Shown: positions 12,701 to 28,200, numbered from the stretch's first letter. The stretch is DNA of 64,000 nucleotides from Chromobotia macracanthus (GCA_036877525.1 JAZGTH010000007.1:6261501-6325500); one strand, 5' to 3'. Made by a program: numbers and translations. The notes: a model not told the origin generated them from the sequence alone.

Positions 12701-15700
12701 TTCCAGCAGGTCACGTGTGAGACACAAACCCATCATGTTCTGCCCCCTCCTGGCTGTATGACGTATTACACATGCATTCTCAAATTAAAAATGAATGGTC
12801 AGATGTATGATTAAGTGATACAAACAATTCCTTAATGACAAACTTTAAATAGTGTATCTACTTATAACTGTAAGTAATTGTTTTATTTTCATAATTATTA
12901 CTTTTTGCAATTATTATGGGAGCCATTTAAAGGTTTTGTTCCACAACTTAATGTGGGGATTCAGAGCCTATATTTGTTTTCTGAATAGTTTTCTGAAATT
13001 ATTCATATCTGTCCTGTTGAATTGTGAAAGTAACTGCTTAACATCCCGCCATCTAGTGACTAAAAACAGAAGGGCAGAAGACCTGTTGAATAAAGAAGTC
13101 GGTCAAAGAAGAGGAACCAGGATTTGTTTCTCCATACACAACAGTAAATTGTTTTTTCTTGCCTCTTTTGCAGTATTTGACTCTCTGATATGCCTATTAA
13201 ATTCTTCTACATGCTGTTGTAGGGTTAAATGTTCTGATTCATTGTTATATTTTGGTCTTTACACCTTGAATGTCCTAAGTTTGTATTTGTAATGAATCAT
13301 TATGTAATAAAATACACACAAAGGGCCAATAAAACACATTCAAAAGTGTTTTTGTACAACCTTTAATGTTAAGCTACTCATCTTCCACATATTCTACAGA
13401 AATATAGTTATCAGTATTACTGCTGAAATAAAGGTACATTCAGAACATCATCTATGTGCTGGACATGACTTTACATTAGAAATGTTTTGTGTCTGCTTTT
13501 GCTTGTGTATACCTGTGCTTGTGTCAGTATGTGTGTTTGTGCAGCATTTTGTGGGTAAGAGGTTTAATTTTTTACATGCAAAGCATTGCAGTGAGTATTG
13601 CTTACATAAATGCTAAGACTACACTACAGCATTAGTCTGAATCAACTAAAACAGGGCCTAACTAGTAGTTTAGTAGTTTAACAGTTTTGTCTTTGGAATC
13701 TACATGGATTTGTGATTTGTACAATCAACACAACCTCAACTAAGTCAATGTAGCAATATAACCTATTGTGTGACGATCTTTACAGTAATGCACTCAACTA
13801 TAGCCACTAAAGTCTATGACTATACAGCACCATGTCAGTTGATGGTACATTAGAACCTACTGTAACACATGCTTAAAGATTTACAAAGCAGCACAATATG
13901 ACTTATGGAAAAATGTGATCATATGCAAATGAGCAATAACAAATGGCCTGCCCAACCTGGCAGTTGAGACCTGACATCTGAATATTGTTAATACTCAATA
14001 CCAAAATATGTAAACATAATACAGCATTCAGCATATTGAAATATCAGTTACCATTGGCAGTCTATACACATATACAGTCTAAGTCAATACAGTTTATATA
14101 GGATAATGAAACACTGAATTTTAAACATATCCAAGTTATCAAAACAAAATGTCAATTGATACATCAATGACATGAACATAACGACATTGCATTACATCAT
14201 TAACATACCAATGGCATCACCTGAATAACAAAATCAATAATAAATAAATTATACCAACAACGTTGTCATGATGATGTAAAGAGCACAAATATGTACTATT
14301 CTGAAAGTTTCCTTCTTGAGATGAGATGACATTCAGTAGTACACAAAAGGCTTTGGGAGTCTTTGCTGCAGTTATTTGTAGGCTCATGATTGTCTGATTG
14401 TATTGGTGTGATACATCAGTGTACAGGTAAGCTGTGACATGATCACAGTCATTTACATTCAGTTACATATCAGTTCCAAACATATGAGACAGAAACCAAT
14501 TGAAACAAAGATATTTGTTTGAAACATGAGAAAATATGACTGCTGATAATCTAGTGCTGCATATACACTATATTCTCTGAAATATGTATATAATGTATGT
14601 GTGTGTGTGTGTGACGCTGTAAAGAAACTTCCCATAGATTCTTGATTTGCTTTAATCAGTGCATCAAAGAACTAGTTTAATTGTAACAGAAATGAATGTG
14701 CTATGCTTGTCAGAATAGAGGGGTCAGTATATTGTAACAAAACATTAGCATCTAGATGTGTATTTCTGTACCAACCCATGTAACACGTTATATATAAAAT
14801 ACATAATGCTTACTAATTCAATACACATTCATATTTGCTGATGTGCTATTTTTACATGTGGATAAAATAAATGGATTTTACAAATATTGTGGGTCACATA
14901 ATGTAAACATTTGGTTTTATGCTTCATTCTCTATGGAGAAACAAATTAAAGGTGAACAGTTCAGTATTATATTAGTATTGTTAAACAGTACAACTTTAAA
15001 ATGTGCTTCATATTCACACTGATTTTTTCTACACTTTTTCTACAGGTTTTATTCTGTGGAAAATCTGCCCTGTTCACAAGCCCATCATAATAAACCAATC
15101 AATCTTTGTCTGCTTGAGCCCAAATCAATCATTTGACCATTAGACAATACCTCAGGCTGTTCTGATTCTAACTTGGCACTAACAAATAGCTGAGAAATTC
15201 CATTTTAACTGGCAAATTGACATGCCAGTGCATGCCAAACAAATCACTGGTTATATTATAGCGGATCCTCGCATAACAAAAGTCAAATTAATTGCTTTTA
15301 AATAACACAAACTGTGCCAGTATGACACAATACACAGTACAAGCGAGAAAGCAAATTAATTTTAAAGTCAGGGTTTGTGCTGGTTAACCATATTCCCTAT
15401 CAACACCTAAGGGCTCATTGTCTGTTCTTCCCCATCACAGATGCACGTGGATCTTTCCTGTTCATATTGAAATTAATTACTGAAAATCTTGCTGCTTCTG
15501 AATCGTGTTTGTGATTTAACATATAATTGTGTTTGTGTTTACATGTCGCGCAAGTACTTGTTTGAAAAATGTGCTTTACTTTATTGAAATGAGTCACATT
15601 GGAAGTGCTGATCTCTGGCTCTGAAAGGTTATATACAATATTGTACAGCAAAATATAAACATACCTTACATAGTGTGTATAATATAATTGGTTTGGGGGG

Positions 15701-16156
15701 CAACAGATAGGAAGATATAATGTAAGCTGGGTGGTATCAGTTTGACCCCCAAAGTGCATTTTAAGCATGGTTTCAAATACACATTAACATGATGGGACAT
15801 TACACAGAAAACAAAATTTACTCCATAAAGTGAAAATTAAATGGAATATTTAGTTAAATGGAAAATAACATAAAGGTGATTTTAGGTGTGTGCCAAAACA
15901 ACATTTTGAAGACCTCGCAATGCTTTAAATGCTGATTTCTCATTAAACCCTCCATCCAGGAGAACTTTGCTTGGTAATCTCCTGGTTTAAAACATTGTGC
16001 CTGAACAGTGATCTTCCCTCAGCTCTGTTTTCATGCTAATTTCTTCCTCCTGCAGCCATAAGATGTTGTGCCGGGTGAAAGAGGATCTCAGGAGCTGGTG
16101 GGTGTGATGAGTGATGATTCTACAAGAACATGATGCTGAATTGGCTGCCAGCAGAC

Positions 16157-16162
16157 TTTATT
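16157..16162 (-). terminator. tmem163: Candidate poly(A) signal of tmem163
   Basis: TTTATT on the plus strand reads AATAAA on the minus strand, 91 bases after the tmem163 stop codon. It is the first canonical signal downstream. Further copies lie farther on (for example near 15046), so a longer 3' untranslated region is equally possible. Confidence 0.4.
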
Positions 16163-16252
16163 CCTGGATATATTTGGGTGTGATGAGAGAGAGGCAGGGC
16201 AGGAGCAGACGGGGATGGTTCTATACTGTTGCCTTTTTCATCGGATCCAACA

Positions 16253-19200
16253 TTACTCAAAGCGCTCATAGTTTCGAGTTTGTCTTACTCGTGGTACCAT
16301 GTCAATCAACAGCCTGCAGGACAAAAGGAACAAAAAGAATGAGCGATGCTTAAAAATTAGGAAAACTACATTTTTATCTTCAGAACTGTGAAGACGATCA
16401 AAACTATCACCTCACTGAATACACTTACTTGATCCCATAAGCTAAAATGATGAGTCCAATCAGGACCCCGATGGTTCCATCCAGATACCAAACATTTTGG
16501 TGATGTCTAAACACCTCAGCACTAATGAGGATGGAGAAGCCCATGATGCCTCCAACCATTGAATTGAAGCCTTCAGAGAAAAAGTTGATGAACTATAATT
16601 AGATTTTCTGTTAGAGCAAACAGTAAGTTCTGAGGGGATTTTGAAAACCAAACTGTATTCCAAATTGTATTAGACATGAGATTATGAACAGCATTAAAAC
16701 TGCTACAATGTAATACTTAATAAATTGCTCCATCAGAGAATGATGTTGGTATACTTTATTGCTCATTACAGTCAGAATGATGACAATGTCTTTCTCAACA
16801 CATTTCATGTTTGGCCTTCTCCTATATAAAATGCAATCACAAGCGGTCACAGGAGACACCTCTGAGATGCATGTGAATACCAGGTGTGAATGGAAATCTG
16901 TCTCTGCTGACCACCGGTGATCAGCCCACCAGAGACACAGTAGCTGTATATAGTTGTCTATATTGTAAAGACTTATAGAAGGATACATACCTCAGGGTTA
17001 AACATGGTAGGTGAGTATATAACACACTCATTGTCTCTGAGATTTATAAAGAGTTACTGGGCTGCTATTAAAGTGTGTTTAAATCCTAAATCCTAAGAGT
17101 AACAGTGACATGATACATGATATGTAATGATTTATGGGTACCTTCTGTTAGTGTGTACATGTGTGTCATACCATCTGTAATTAGGGCTCTGCTGGTCAAA
17201 ATCCTGCCCAGCATAAATTTGGCAACAGCAAGAATGACACATGTGATGCCACTGACAATGGAGACGCTGAACAGGAAGTCGTCCTGATAGAGAGACAGAC
17301 AGAGGAAGAGCAGACATGAGGCAGTGATTGACTTCAAAATGGGATTCAAGAAGGAGTGTTTATATGACTGAATCATACACTCTAACAAATCATTTCCACC
17401 TGTTTTTTGATCATTTTCCAATAAAAAAATCCAAACATCCTTAAACCAGAATAAATAAATATTAAAGTAATTCATTAGTAAATCATTTTTCTTTACACTT
17501 ACACTCGTTTTACGAATGTGTAGATGTACATTAAAGCCAGAAACCTTGAAGACCAGTTTGAAAATGTTCATTTACAAAGAACTACAGCAGGTTTTGTCTC
17601 TCCTGCTTTTCTTTTTCTCTCCAATTTAAGAACGTCTTGCTCTCCGCCCACACATACACAGAGCAACCTTTCCTACATTTCTAGTCAGCCAGTCTGTTCT
17701 GAGACCTTCATCTCTGAGTAACAGCTGAGAGACAAAGAATGTGTTACAGCTTAAGAGATGGGTCTCATATCTTAAGCTGCAGACCGGCCAGCCGAAACTG
17801 CCAATTTAGATGAATTGGAGCACACAGCAACTCAATAAAGATACCTCAGAGATTCAGTGTGAAGGGTGCTGACATGAAGAGCGTGGTGATTTAATTAAAA
17901 GAATATAAATTTGAGAAAAAACTGCATGCCAGCAGAATTGAAAAAAGACGGAAAATGGTGGAAGCTCATTTCTGTTTTATATATCCAAGTACAGCAGGAG
18001 AGGATGGATGGGACAGAAGGCTTACGGCCAGAACAAATCCATCGTTAAATCAGCTCCACTGGTGTTCTATTAGCGCTTATAGTGCAGAAGAAACACAGCT
18101 TAAATGAAAATATGAATAAAATTCATTTATTATAAACAATACAATGGCTAAGTCATATTTTCATTCATCAAGCTGGAAACATATTTTACATTAACAGGAT
18201 GAGTCAGCGATCCAGAAGGGCAGTTAACATTCAGCTCAGCTTTTCTATAAAGAGGTGTAATTCAACGTGAGTTTAATGACATAGGAGTACAAGAACAGAT
18301 ATAGAGGAATGTATGTATGCTTTGCCATAGGCACAATTATAGGAGGAAGTGCAGCTGTTTTGGCTCATGTGAAATGGTTTTGTAGCTTAGATCATTATAT
18401 TCCTGTTGGACTCCGAACGTCTTCTCATAAATCACCAAATAAAACATTGTGATGCAGAGATAACGGCACACCTCTGCAGCTGGGCATCATTTCTGTTTTG
18501 GTTGGTAGGAGAGGTGGGAATGAATGTTCAATGATGTTGTGGTGTGTGTGTGTGATAATAAGATAATGTTGGGAGGTGATAATAAGATAATTATCTAGCA
18601 GTTTATTGAAACTGAGTCAGTATTTGATTCATTAATGGTAAAAGTTAAACACAGCTGGGGGAAAATCCACATCTAACCAGTGGGTTTAAAAAGGGGACTA
18701 TATATATATATATATGTCTGTTCCTGACTTTCTCATTGTCTACATTATATTATATCAGTTCAACTGAATAAATGGCAGATGGCAACATTTTTATTTTGGG
18801 GTCAATTATCCCTTAATATTAAATATTATAGATTCCCATGTTTATCCTGACTCACCACTTCAGGAAGAAGCTTGGTAGCCAGATCATGGATAGCCTTCCC
18901 CAAAATACACATAGAGGACAAGATGAAAATCACTCCCAGGATCACACAGGCTCTGTGGATGGAAAAAACAGAAAACCAATGTTGAAAACCAATGTTTTTT
19001 AAAGGTTATATTAAACATATTATGTGCTTTTGAAAGATCTAGGAACAGTAACCACCTAGTACTAAACTGATTTACAGATGCTTTGTTTATATACATATTC
19101 CCTGTCCACGAGAAAAATTTGTTGGTCATCCTGCAGAGACCTTCATATCTTCACCAGTATTGCTCTATAAATCTTCCATTCTGACATATCGACTGGAGAA

Positions 19201-22200
19201 ATGAGATTCACAAGTCCCCTTACAGACTGAGGATGACACCAGCAGTAGAGACCTTTATCAGTTTAATGCCTTTTGAATTGAGACAGTCAAGGTGAAAGCC
19301 AGGCAAGATATTTGATCAGATATTTTGGTCACTCAGTAGACTTGCAATGATCTTGCAATTATGCAATGATCTTCAGACTGTCAAATGTTCTACAGATGCT
19401 TGGACGAATTTATTTTGATTAACTTAGCTGAAAGGGACAAGACTAAGTCTAGCAGCTAGCCAGTAGCGACCAGAATGAATTAACCTTTAATATATTAATA
19501 TCTTCAACCTCTGATTCTTTAGCTATTTGTGGCATCTTTTGTGGCTACATTTGAATGACTCAAATGTAGCTATTTGAGTCATTCCATTACTGAATAATTC
19601 ATTCTTACTTATAGTAATTTACAATGTTACTTAAAACATCTCTGGCAATTAATTTTCTTATATATAAATGTTGTTTGGTGGAGTTTTTTAATTGGTTCAT
19701 GAGAAAGCATTATTTATCAATAAAATATTATAATTAGCCTTCTTGGTTTGTGATTTGCTGCAGGTTTTCTGTAACATGCAATGCCTTACATATAACAGAC
19801 AGTTATCTTTTGTTTACTCACATGTATTCTCTGTGGGCAGAGTGCACTGCTGCAGCGTTGCTATAGCGCCACAGCACTATAATGGAGGAAAGAACATCTA
19901 ATGTCGCATCAAACTAAAAAACAACAGTGATGCATTAGTGCTACAGAAATTATTATCCCATCATCTCAATTTTTCATAACTGTACTGTAGTGATACATAA
20001 ATCTAATAAAACATTCTAAGAGTTGTCATAAGCATCAGAAAATCAGCAAGATAAACTCTTGAAAGGAACACTGCATTCCACCTAGTTTTCAATGGGAACA
20101 GAAAAAAATTTAATGTCATTATTAGCAGCTTGTTATCTTTGGTTTCAACTTACAGCGAATCCAAAAGCTGATGCGCTGTGTCTCATGAACGATACAGCTG
20201 GGGGGAACAAAACAACAGAGAAGAGTAAGACGCAGCTATATTTATATATCAAACCACAAGGCACAGAGACTGCACAGTGCAGCATTTTATAGCTATGACG
20301 AATGTATGAGACCTTCTTTTCACTGTGCAGAATTAACAAGCAACTGTCACCTTAAGTTTTTTTCTACTTGATCTAATCCTTAAAATTGGTTTTGTTGGTC
20401 TCACCTCATGTTGTCAGGTTGATTTAGTCACATTAAATTATATTACTGACAGGAATAAAACCAGCAAATTACAAGAAGCACATTTTTAAGGTTATCTGTC
20501 AAATTATATTTACATTAAAAAAGTACCATGGTACCACCATAAGTCTCTGAGGCAAAATTATAAAGAAAATGTTTCCCTTATTTTTCCTTAAAACACATTC
20601 AACATCTCAAAACTTCAATATTCTTATATTATGTTATAATTAGAATAAAACACCATGTCTTAAGCACAGACCAAATCAGAGACAGTCGACAAAGAGCAAC
20701 AGTGAATTTGAAAAGGCTGGTAATAGAAATAGAAAATTGGAAACAGAAAATTAATGCTCAGGAAAGAAAATAGATAATGTCAAATGTATACGGTATTTAA
20801 CTGCCCTTTCTGTTTGCATTTCTTTAAATCTAAGCTGAGGAAGGCTGCCCACCGTGTTCTGACAGAAAACGTTGCCAAAGCTCTCTGACTGTAGAGATGT
20901 GAAGTGCTCCACTTTACACACCGTGATCCTGCATTTGATGGGCTCTATTTGCTGCCCCCTTCTTGGGTCGAGAACACTCACTGTTCTATTGATCTCTAAC
21001 TTTAAAGACAGACTCAGCCACCATGTGTCATAGCAACAGAAGGGCTAGACACCACATGATATCTTCCACTGGCCTTAGAGCCAAACAACAATTCTGTTCT
21101 GGATTTGTTGTTGTGTATGAAAAAAACAAAAAGAGTTTTTATGTTTTTTTGTATGTTTAGGAAGCAATAAGTTAAGGAATAAGGGTTCATAACATAACAG
21201 GTGATTGTTTAGAGCTCATAACAAATGCTGCTGTAGTCAATGTATTTAAGCTCATCACACACGAATAGTTCATACCAGGTAAAGGTTCATTATACTTCAA
21301 TGAAGGAAAAGCATACCTGTCATTTCTACTCAATATTTAAATTTTTTATGTAAACTGCATTTTTTCGCATTGCAATTTCACTATTGGTATAACAAACAAG
21401 TTATCTTTAAAATTCAATGTACAAATATTGTTTCACCTTGTTTTTATTTTTCTTGTTTTTTGTTTGATCACATTCTTCCTTAATGTGTGTTGGCTTACAC
21501 GTATAACATACTAAACACTATGCAGACCGTAAGCAGAAATGTGAAGATCAAAGAATCCAGCTTTAGAATCCAGTGTAGTTTCAGAAGAGGAAACATGCCT
21601 GAAGAAAGTAGGTCAAAAATAAGCATGAATATCTCCAGTCCAGAATTATGTCCATATTAAGTGTGTAATTTCTGTAATTTTGTTCATACAATGAAAATGA
21701 TTAGTGAATGAGGCTGTCAGTCACTAACATTTTGTGTTTTACTGAGAAAAAAAACTGATAATTTTGACAACATGAGTGTTAGTTACAAAAACAGATAAGT
21801 TTTTCCCTCTTGGCTAAATGTTTTTAACATGAAAATCACTGAACACTGATGTGTGTTAAAAAGGCTCAGGTTTGGACTAAACAATGGAGAGACTGTATAC
21901 TAGCTCTGACTTACTGTAATTACTGCATGTTTACGGTTTTCTAGTCAGAACTGAGAAAACAGCAACAGAGACAAATACTCTGTCAACACATACACAGCCC
22001 TGTTTCTGTCTGAACCTAATGAGCCGAAACTCTCAGCAGGGTGTTTGTTAACAAGATATAACAGGCTAAAGCAGCAGAGGAAAGATAGTCAGAGAAAGAT
22101 AGACAGTGTATTTATTGCAGTATTATGTTTTATTGTTTTTATAATTATAATTTGAATGTATAATTAGAATACATGTAGCTCAATTGGCAGAGCGCTGTGT

Positions 22201-25200
22201 TAGCAGTGCAAAGGCTGTGGGTTTGATTCCCAGGGGAGCACACGTACTGCTAAAACTGTATACCTTGAATACAATGTAGGTCGCTTTGGATAAAGGCACC
22301 TGCCAAATGCGTAAATGTAAATAGTTGCCCACATTGATTAAAGAAGAATTATTGTCATTAACACCACTGGTACTATTTAATTGTTTTTCTCTCTATCGTG
22401 TCTGTGCTGATGCTTTCTTGTATGCACAGGCATGGCTGGCATCTTTTCTGATTCAGTCTCGTGTGTACAGTCTCAGTCCACCTGCTTTAGTGCTTTAGTG
22501 AGGAGTTTAACTACATAACATCTGTCATTATTTTGGCTACATTTGATCAGGAAACTGTTAAAGTAACATTTAACAGCACTAGAAGAAGCCCATATGAGCT
22601 CTACAGAATGGAACTCCCATTTTAAAATCCACTTCACACAGAGGCTCTTTGTAATGAATGAGAAATGATGGGAGAAGCCCCCTCTCTCTGTGTTTTGGGC
22701 TGATAATGGCCACTGCTCCTGTTTTCAGCATTGTAATCCTCATCTCAGAGGAGTGGAACTGACTGGTTGTCGTTTTCTAGTAAGACTGCGTGTGCTCTGA
22801 ATTTCAATGGTGGGCAGAGACGACAGCGAAACAGAAATTAGAATTCAGTTCTTCCTGTTTCCTAATAATCAGATTTCAAGCAGAGGTGAGAGCTGTGTTC
22901 CTGCTTTGAATTCTCACCTGTAAATATACATGTCAAAGCTTTACTTTTTGACTTTAGTTTGTGCTGTGACTTCTAATGTCACAGTTCTGTTTTTAACGAC
23001 TGTTGGCGCATTTCCTCCAATCCTTTGTTTTGAAAGGAAAAAACCTGCCACCCGTATTTCTCCAAGAGGAATTTGTTTAAACTCATTATCCAGTGTTTTA
23101 CTCATTCTAGCGTAACCTATTTGAAATCAATGTTAGCAGCAGCACAGAAGTGATTTTTTAAAATAGTCAATAGACTTATGGCAAAATCAATATCTAAAGC
23201 TTTCTTCATGTCTCAGGGTAAAACCAGGATAGTGACCAAGACTCTGAAATTGAATACTGCACAAGGTGAGAGATCAATATTAACCTCGTAAGAGAGAATC
23301 AGTTTAAGTGTTTGTGTGTGATGAAGTAGAATGACATGAACAGCTGCAATGGAACCAAAGGCAAACATCTCACACACAGCAGCAACATTAAGGGACACTG
23401 ACTTCCAAAACAAAGATCTTCCTCAGTTCTGCTGCAATACGTCCTCGTAAATAATTCACAACCTACAGCGCTGGGCCATTTGCCACATGTAGAGTGGAGT
23501 TTACCGCACTCTCGCCCCCTCAGTGCAGCTAACTGACTCTGACATCAAATTTGAGAGATCTGATTTGAGAAAGCGCAGAGGTTTAGGTTATATATGAAAT
23601 ATGATTGTCATATGGCGCAGGCCTCACAAGAGAGCTGATGTCATTCGCGCTGTGGGTGAGATTTGCCATTAGGATGAATTAAGAATTTTTCCCATGGACG
23701 ATTTTGGTGTGACTTTAAGTTTGATCTGAAACCTGTTTTAGGAACTCTGTTTCAAACAACAATCTGCTAGTGTTACTGACCAACTGCAGAGACCTCCACT
23801 TATTATAATGAAAATAAAAAGCTACAGATTACATTACTAATTGAATCCCACAGGGACAACAGCATTTCCAAACAGCTTACAGTAGCAGCTAGTTTAACCA
23901 GTAGATAAGAGGTGTTTTTCAGTACAGCCATATAGTAAGTTACGCCACTATGGCGGTCAGTAGTATATTTGTACTGATAAGACCTTTTGTCAGCATAGTC
24001 AATGAGGGCTGGTTAATCTGACTCCTGCCCACTGAAGAGAGACAGAGGAGTGATTTAATTGTCACGGTAAAAGACATAATGTAGTGAACCAGTGACTTAT
24101 TGACTGTGTGTGTAATCAGATTAGCCTTCGGTTGTCTGCTGGAGACAGAGAGCGATTTATGTGCTTATCCAGACAAGAATTTACACACTAGAGATTTAGC
24201 TGTCTTACACTTTCACACAGAAAAGACTTCCCTATATTTCATGCATTCCTTGCAAAGGAAATCTGCAGGTATTGGCTGCTGTTAACCAAGATTTATTTGC
24301 TTATGATGCAAATACAAATTTAGATATTTACCATTTGGAATAATAGACTTTACATTAATTTTCAAAAATGTACAACTTTACAAAAATGAATGAGACTTTA
24401 AATTATTTAAAAAATATAGGCTGCATAAAAAGTCAAATGAATAATAATTAAAATTATGTTGACTAATGCAGGGAAGTTATTAAATAAACCTGGGTTAACA
24501 CATAGTACAAAACAGATTTTACAACGTACTAAACACAGACTCCAGGTATTCCATCATGGGGGACCCACATGCTCCAGCCACATGACCCGCTCACCTTCAC
24601 ACCCTTAGCCTCTCTGTGGTGTCCAGGTTCCAGAATCTTAATCTGGGCTGATTTATTGAGGTCACGCTCACAGAACATGCAGCGCACGTCTGATCTCAGC
24701 TCCCGGGAGCCCCTTGAGACCAGAGACTCCCAGCCAACACGGCCGGTCGAACACATTTGGCTGCTGTTGTTCTGTTAACAGGAAGTGCAGTGCACCTGCT
24801 TTCTGCTGCAGAACAGCACCACATTAATCCTGATATAGGCTTCAATATGTGCCAGAATTTGAGGGTTTTTTATTGCAGTCTAATGGGCTGTGAATGCATT
24901 TCAGAGCATTTAGAATTAATGATGTGTGTGTGAGGCATGTGACAGGGCTGGCAAGCCTACAGAAGCATCTGATCAGAGCTCACACACATGTAAACACCCT
25001 ATTGGTGTTCTTGACTGACTGCACAACTATATGAATTCTGCAGATAATAAAAGACTAATCAATCACTCCATGTACACAGTAAACAGATTTAAAATAAAGG
25101 TGTTGACTATATCTGGAGGACAGAAAGCATTCAAAATACCACTGTGTTTAAAATTGTAATACTTGTCAGGCTTGTAAAGTGCACATGTCTAAAATACAAA

Positions 25201-28200
25201 ATAAACACATTAACATTATCCTGGCAAGTGGAACTTCCCCTGATTAATTTACCAGTTTTATCTACCCCCCAAAATCCCCTTAGATGTTTGAAAATAGACT
25301 TCCATATTGCCCTGAGAGAAACAAACACGGATGATTGGCAGGCAACTCTTTCTGATATACTCTTTGATATCAAAGGTTTCAGTTCAATTCAGTTTCAGCC
25401 TCTGAATGCGATTGTTTAACCATCTTCCTCAATAAGATGTCGAGATAGAAATAACCTACTTTGTTGAATGGCTTCATGTTACTTTTAAACCTTTTATTTA
25501 GTGTATATTAGATAGCGGCCAATTAGAAACACTGGAAACTGTACTTACTAAATCTTTGCCTATAGAGAAAAAATGAAATATTGTGGATTGAAATACATTA
25601 TATTGAATTTCAATAGGATTAATGTACTCTGACATACACATATGCTTAATATTGAGGTCATATGTCTATGCATTTTGTCGCCGGCAGACATGTTTAAGAA
25701 ACACCTGCCACCTTAGTATGTGTGTGCGGTACACATACACATGCCTAATGCCATGGTGACAGGCTGTCAGAGGAGCAGCTGTTCATGATCTAACACAGAC
25801 AGTCCAGGAGTTTGGGTGAAACAGACTGTAATGTCCTGTTCTTGTTCTTTACCTGTATATAGTTCACTGCTTAATGTGTTGCATTCACACAAAACAACAT
25901 CATTTAACACCCAGTCAGGCTTTCTAAACTGGATAAGAAAGTGGGAATTCAGGACCATGGATAGCAGCATTTTACTAGGTAATTTTACTGCCTTTGTTCT
26001 GGACATTAAGAACTGAGAAGCAGAGGATTATCAAGTGTGGAATATACACTCTAATTGGTGCCATCAAAAGCCTACAAGCCAATCAAATACCTTTTCACAT
26101 TGGCCTTACAGATACACTATAAACATACTGTATATGTATGCAGGCTGTAGTCTAAAGTAATACAAAAGTCTAAAGTTTACAGTCTCATACTGTAAGATAA
26201 GTGTGAGCACAACATAAGGAGTATCTGAGGAGATACAGATTCCAGAGAGGTATCTGAAAGATACTGTGCCATATTGTCACAGAAAGTCAATATGTGTACA
26301 GGGAACTTTCCAATTTTCCTCCACAATTTCCTCTGCAGTTGATTTGTTTAGTAGCTGTTTTTGTAGCTGAGATTTTAAGAAATGTATCTATACAGAAAGT
26401 GTCTTTCAAAAATCAACACACGCTATAAAACATGCCACTGGACACTGACACCGGTTCCATTATCACAGAACATTTTTGTGGTGCCAGTCTTGCTATGTCC
26501 TGCCTAAATGGACTGGAAGGATCTCTCAACACAAAGGCCTAATGTGTTTAGACAGGTTTCTAATGGAGCAAAACGGCCCATGTCTCGAGTGCTCTGCTCA
26601 GGTTACAGGAATACATGCAACTTATTTACCTGAGCTTCTTTTGATAGTTTAAGCAGGTTCTACAGGGGACAGTAACGTGAAATACTCAACAGTGAAGACA
26701 AAACTGGAGTGAAACAACAAAAGGTCTTTATCATCCTGCGAACAATATGGCCCAAATGGCCTTGGGCAGTTGAACCAGGTGTTGATAAGGTGAAAGAAGA
26801 GCATTCTGTATGGGCAGAAAATTACAGTGACTAATACTGGTGATGTCACATCCTAGCAATGATTCACATGTTAAAACAAAATTAAAAGGTTTTACAAATG
26901 ATACATATGTGCGTAGACCTAAATCTGTTTCAGCTTCACAGATAACCTTGCATACAGCTATTCTATGGCTATGCCTTACAATGCTTGTGACTCTGAATCT
27001 GCGGTATACATATGTTGTAATAATTCTTTTAGCCTTTTGAAACCTTTAATAAAATTCAGCCCCCATCTAATTTGGCAGATGTATGCTTTACAATAATACT
27101 GAGCAGAAGCACATATGATAACAATCAGACGTGAACTTCTCTAATTCCCAGTGATTTTTAGAGAAATTGTAGGAATCCATATGCAACTTTCATTTACAAA
27201 TCCAACTGAGTGTCAAAAGGAAAGCCATGGATCAACATCTACAACCTTAGTTAGGACACTGATAAGCATGTGAGCTGAAAATGTTCTCCTGACATCAGAA
27301 TGCTTGGTTGAACTTGGTATAATATTTCTGACAGCAAAGGCAGCAGGGAATAAAGCAAGACTGCAGTGAATTTATCTTCTCTGTCTTAGGGCACCACGTG
27401 AGATGATATAATCCAGTATACTGTGAAACTAATAGCTTGTAGTCCACGTCAGAGTGACGCTGATAAAGACAGGCCCAGTGTAAAGATATGGCACTCAAGC
27501 AAAACCTGCAACCTCTTAGTGAAGCTGCCCTAATGGGCAATATTATATTTCACACACACTATTTCCATAACCCCTAATTAACTGTGAACAGTGACAGTGC
27601 TGCATTTATCTGGAGCACTTCCAAGCCTCAGTTGGCTAAATGTCAGTTTAATTAATCAACACTAAATTTGGATCAGTCGTTGCCTAGAATCCCATTTCTA
27701 ATGTAGAATTAGACGCATAAGATGTTCCATCGTTGTAAGTATCAAAACTGAAATGAAATATGACATTGACAAGCATTGAGACTACTGCAGTGATACAGCA
27801 TGACACATTAGTTGAAATAATGAAACTGAATTATCATTATCTGTTCTTATTGTCAGCATTATTTCAGCATCACGCATCATGGGTTTACACATGAGGGACA
27901 TAATTACAAGTAAATCTCACAAGCATCTGATTGTTATTAAGCAATAAGTGCTTCCCTACTCCTGTGGTGGCCGGCAATATAATTGTTGTCTTTGTTTTGA
28001 TAACATATAAACATGCCATCACAATAAATTCACTTCTTCCCTGTTTTCCTCTCTAAACCTATGAATTTATACATTTAAAAAATGTTTTAATGTGTTTCCT
28101 TGTGTTTCCTTATGCTTATTCTTCATTGTAGCTTTCTTACTGCCAGAACTTAAAAAATGTAACTACTGTAAAATGAGTAAGGTGACATTGAAAGCATAAA

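Larger units (their letters stand above)
1..16252. other. Gene-free region downstream of tmem163
   Basis: I find no supportable coding exon in this 16 kb. Open frames here are short, lack splice context or known motifs, and sit in AT-rich sequence. It contains a GT microsatellite near 1815-1850, a fold-back repeat at 4305-4530, an AG microsatellite near 8370-8414, one tRNA-headed SINE at 9641-9786 and short GT runs near 9915 and 14600. The part nearest 16252 probably includes the tmem163 3' untranslated region. The human neighbour beyond TMEM163 is MGAT5, but I recognise none of its exons here. Confidence 0.7.

Noticed and set aside
12852..13292. Plus-strand open frame of 146 codons rich in Phe, Ile and Leu
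   Set aside because: The composition is what AT-rich DNA gives. No membrane-protein family resemblance, no promoter or splice context.
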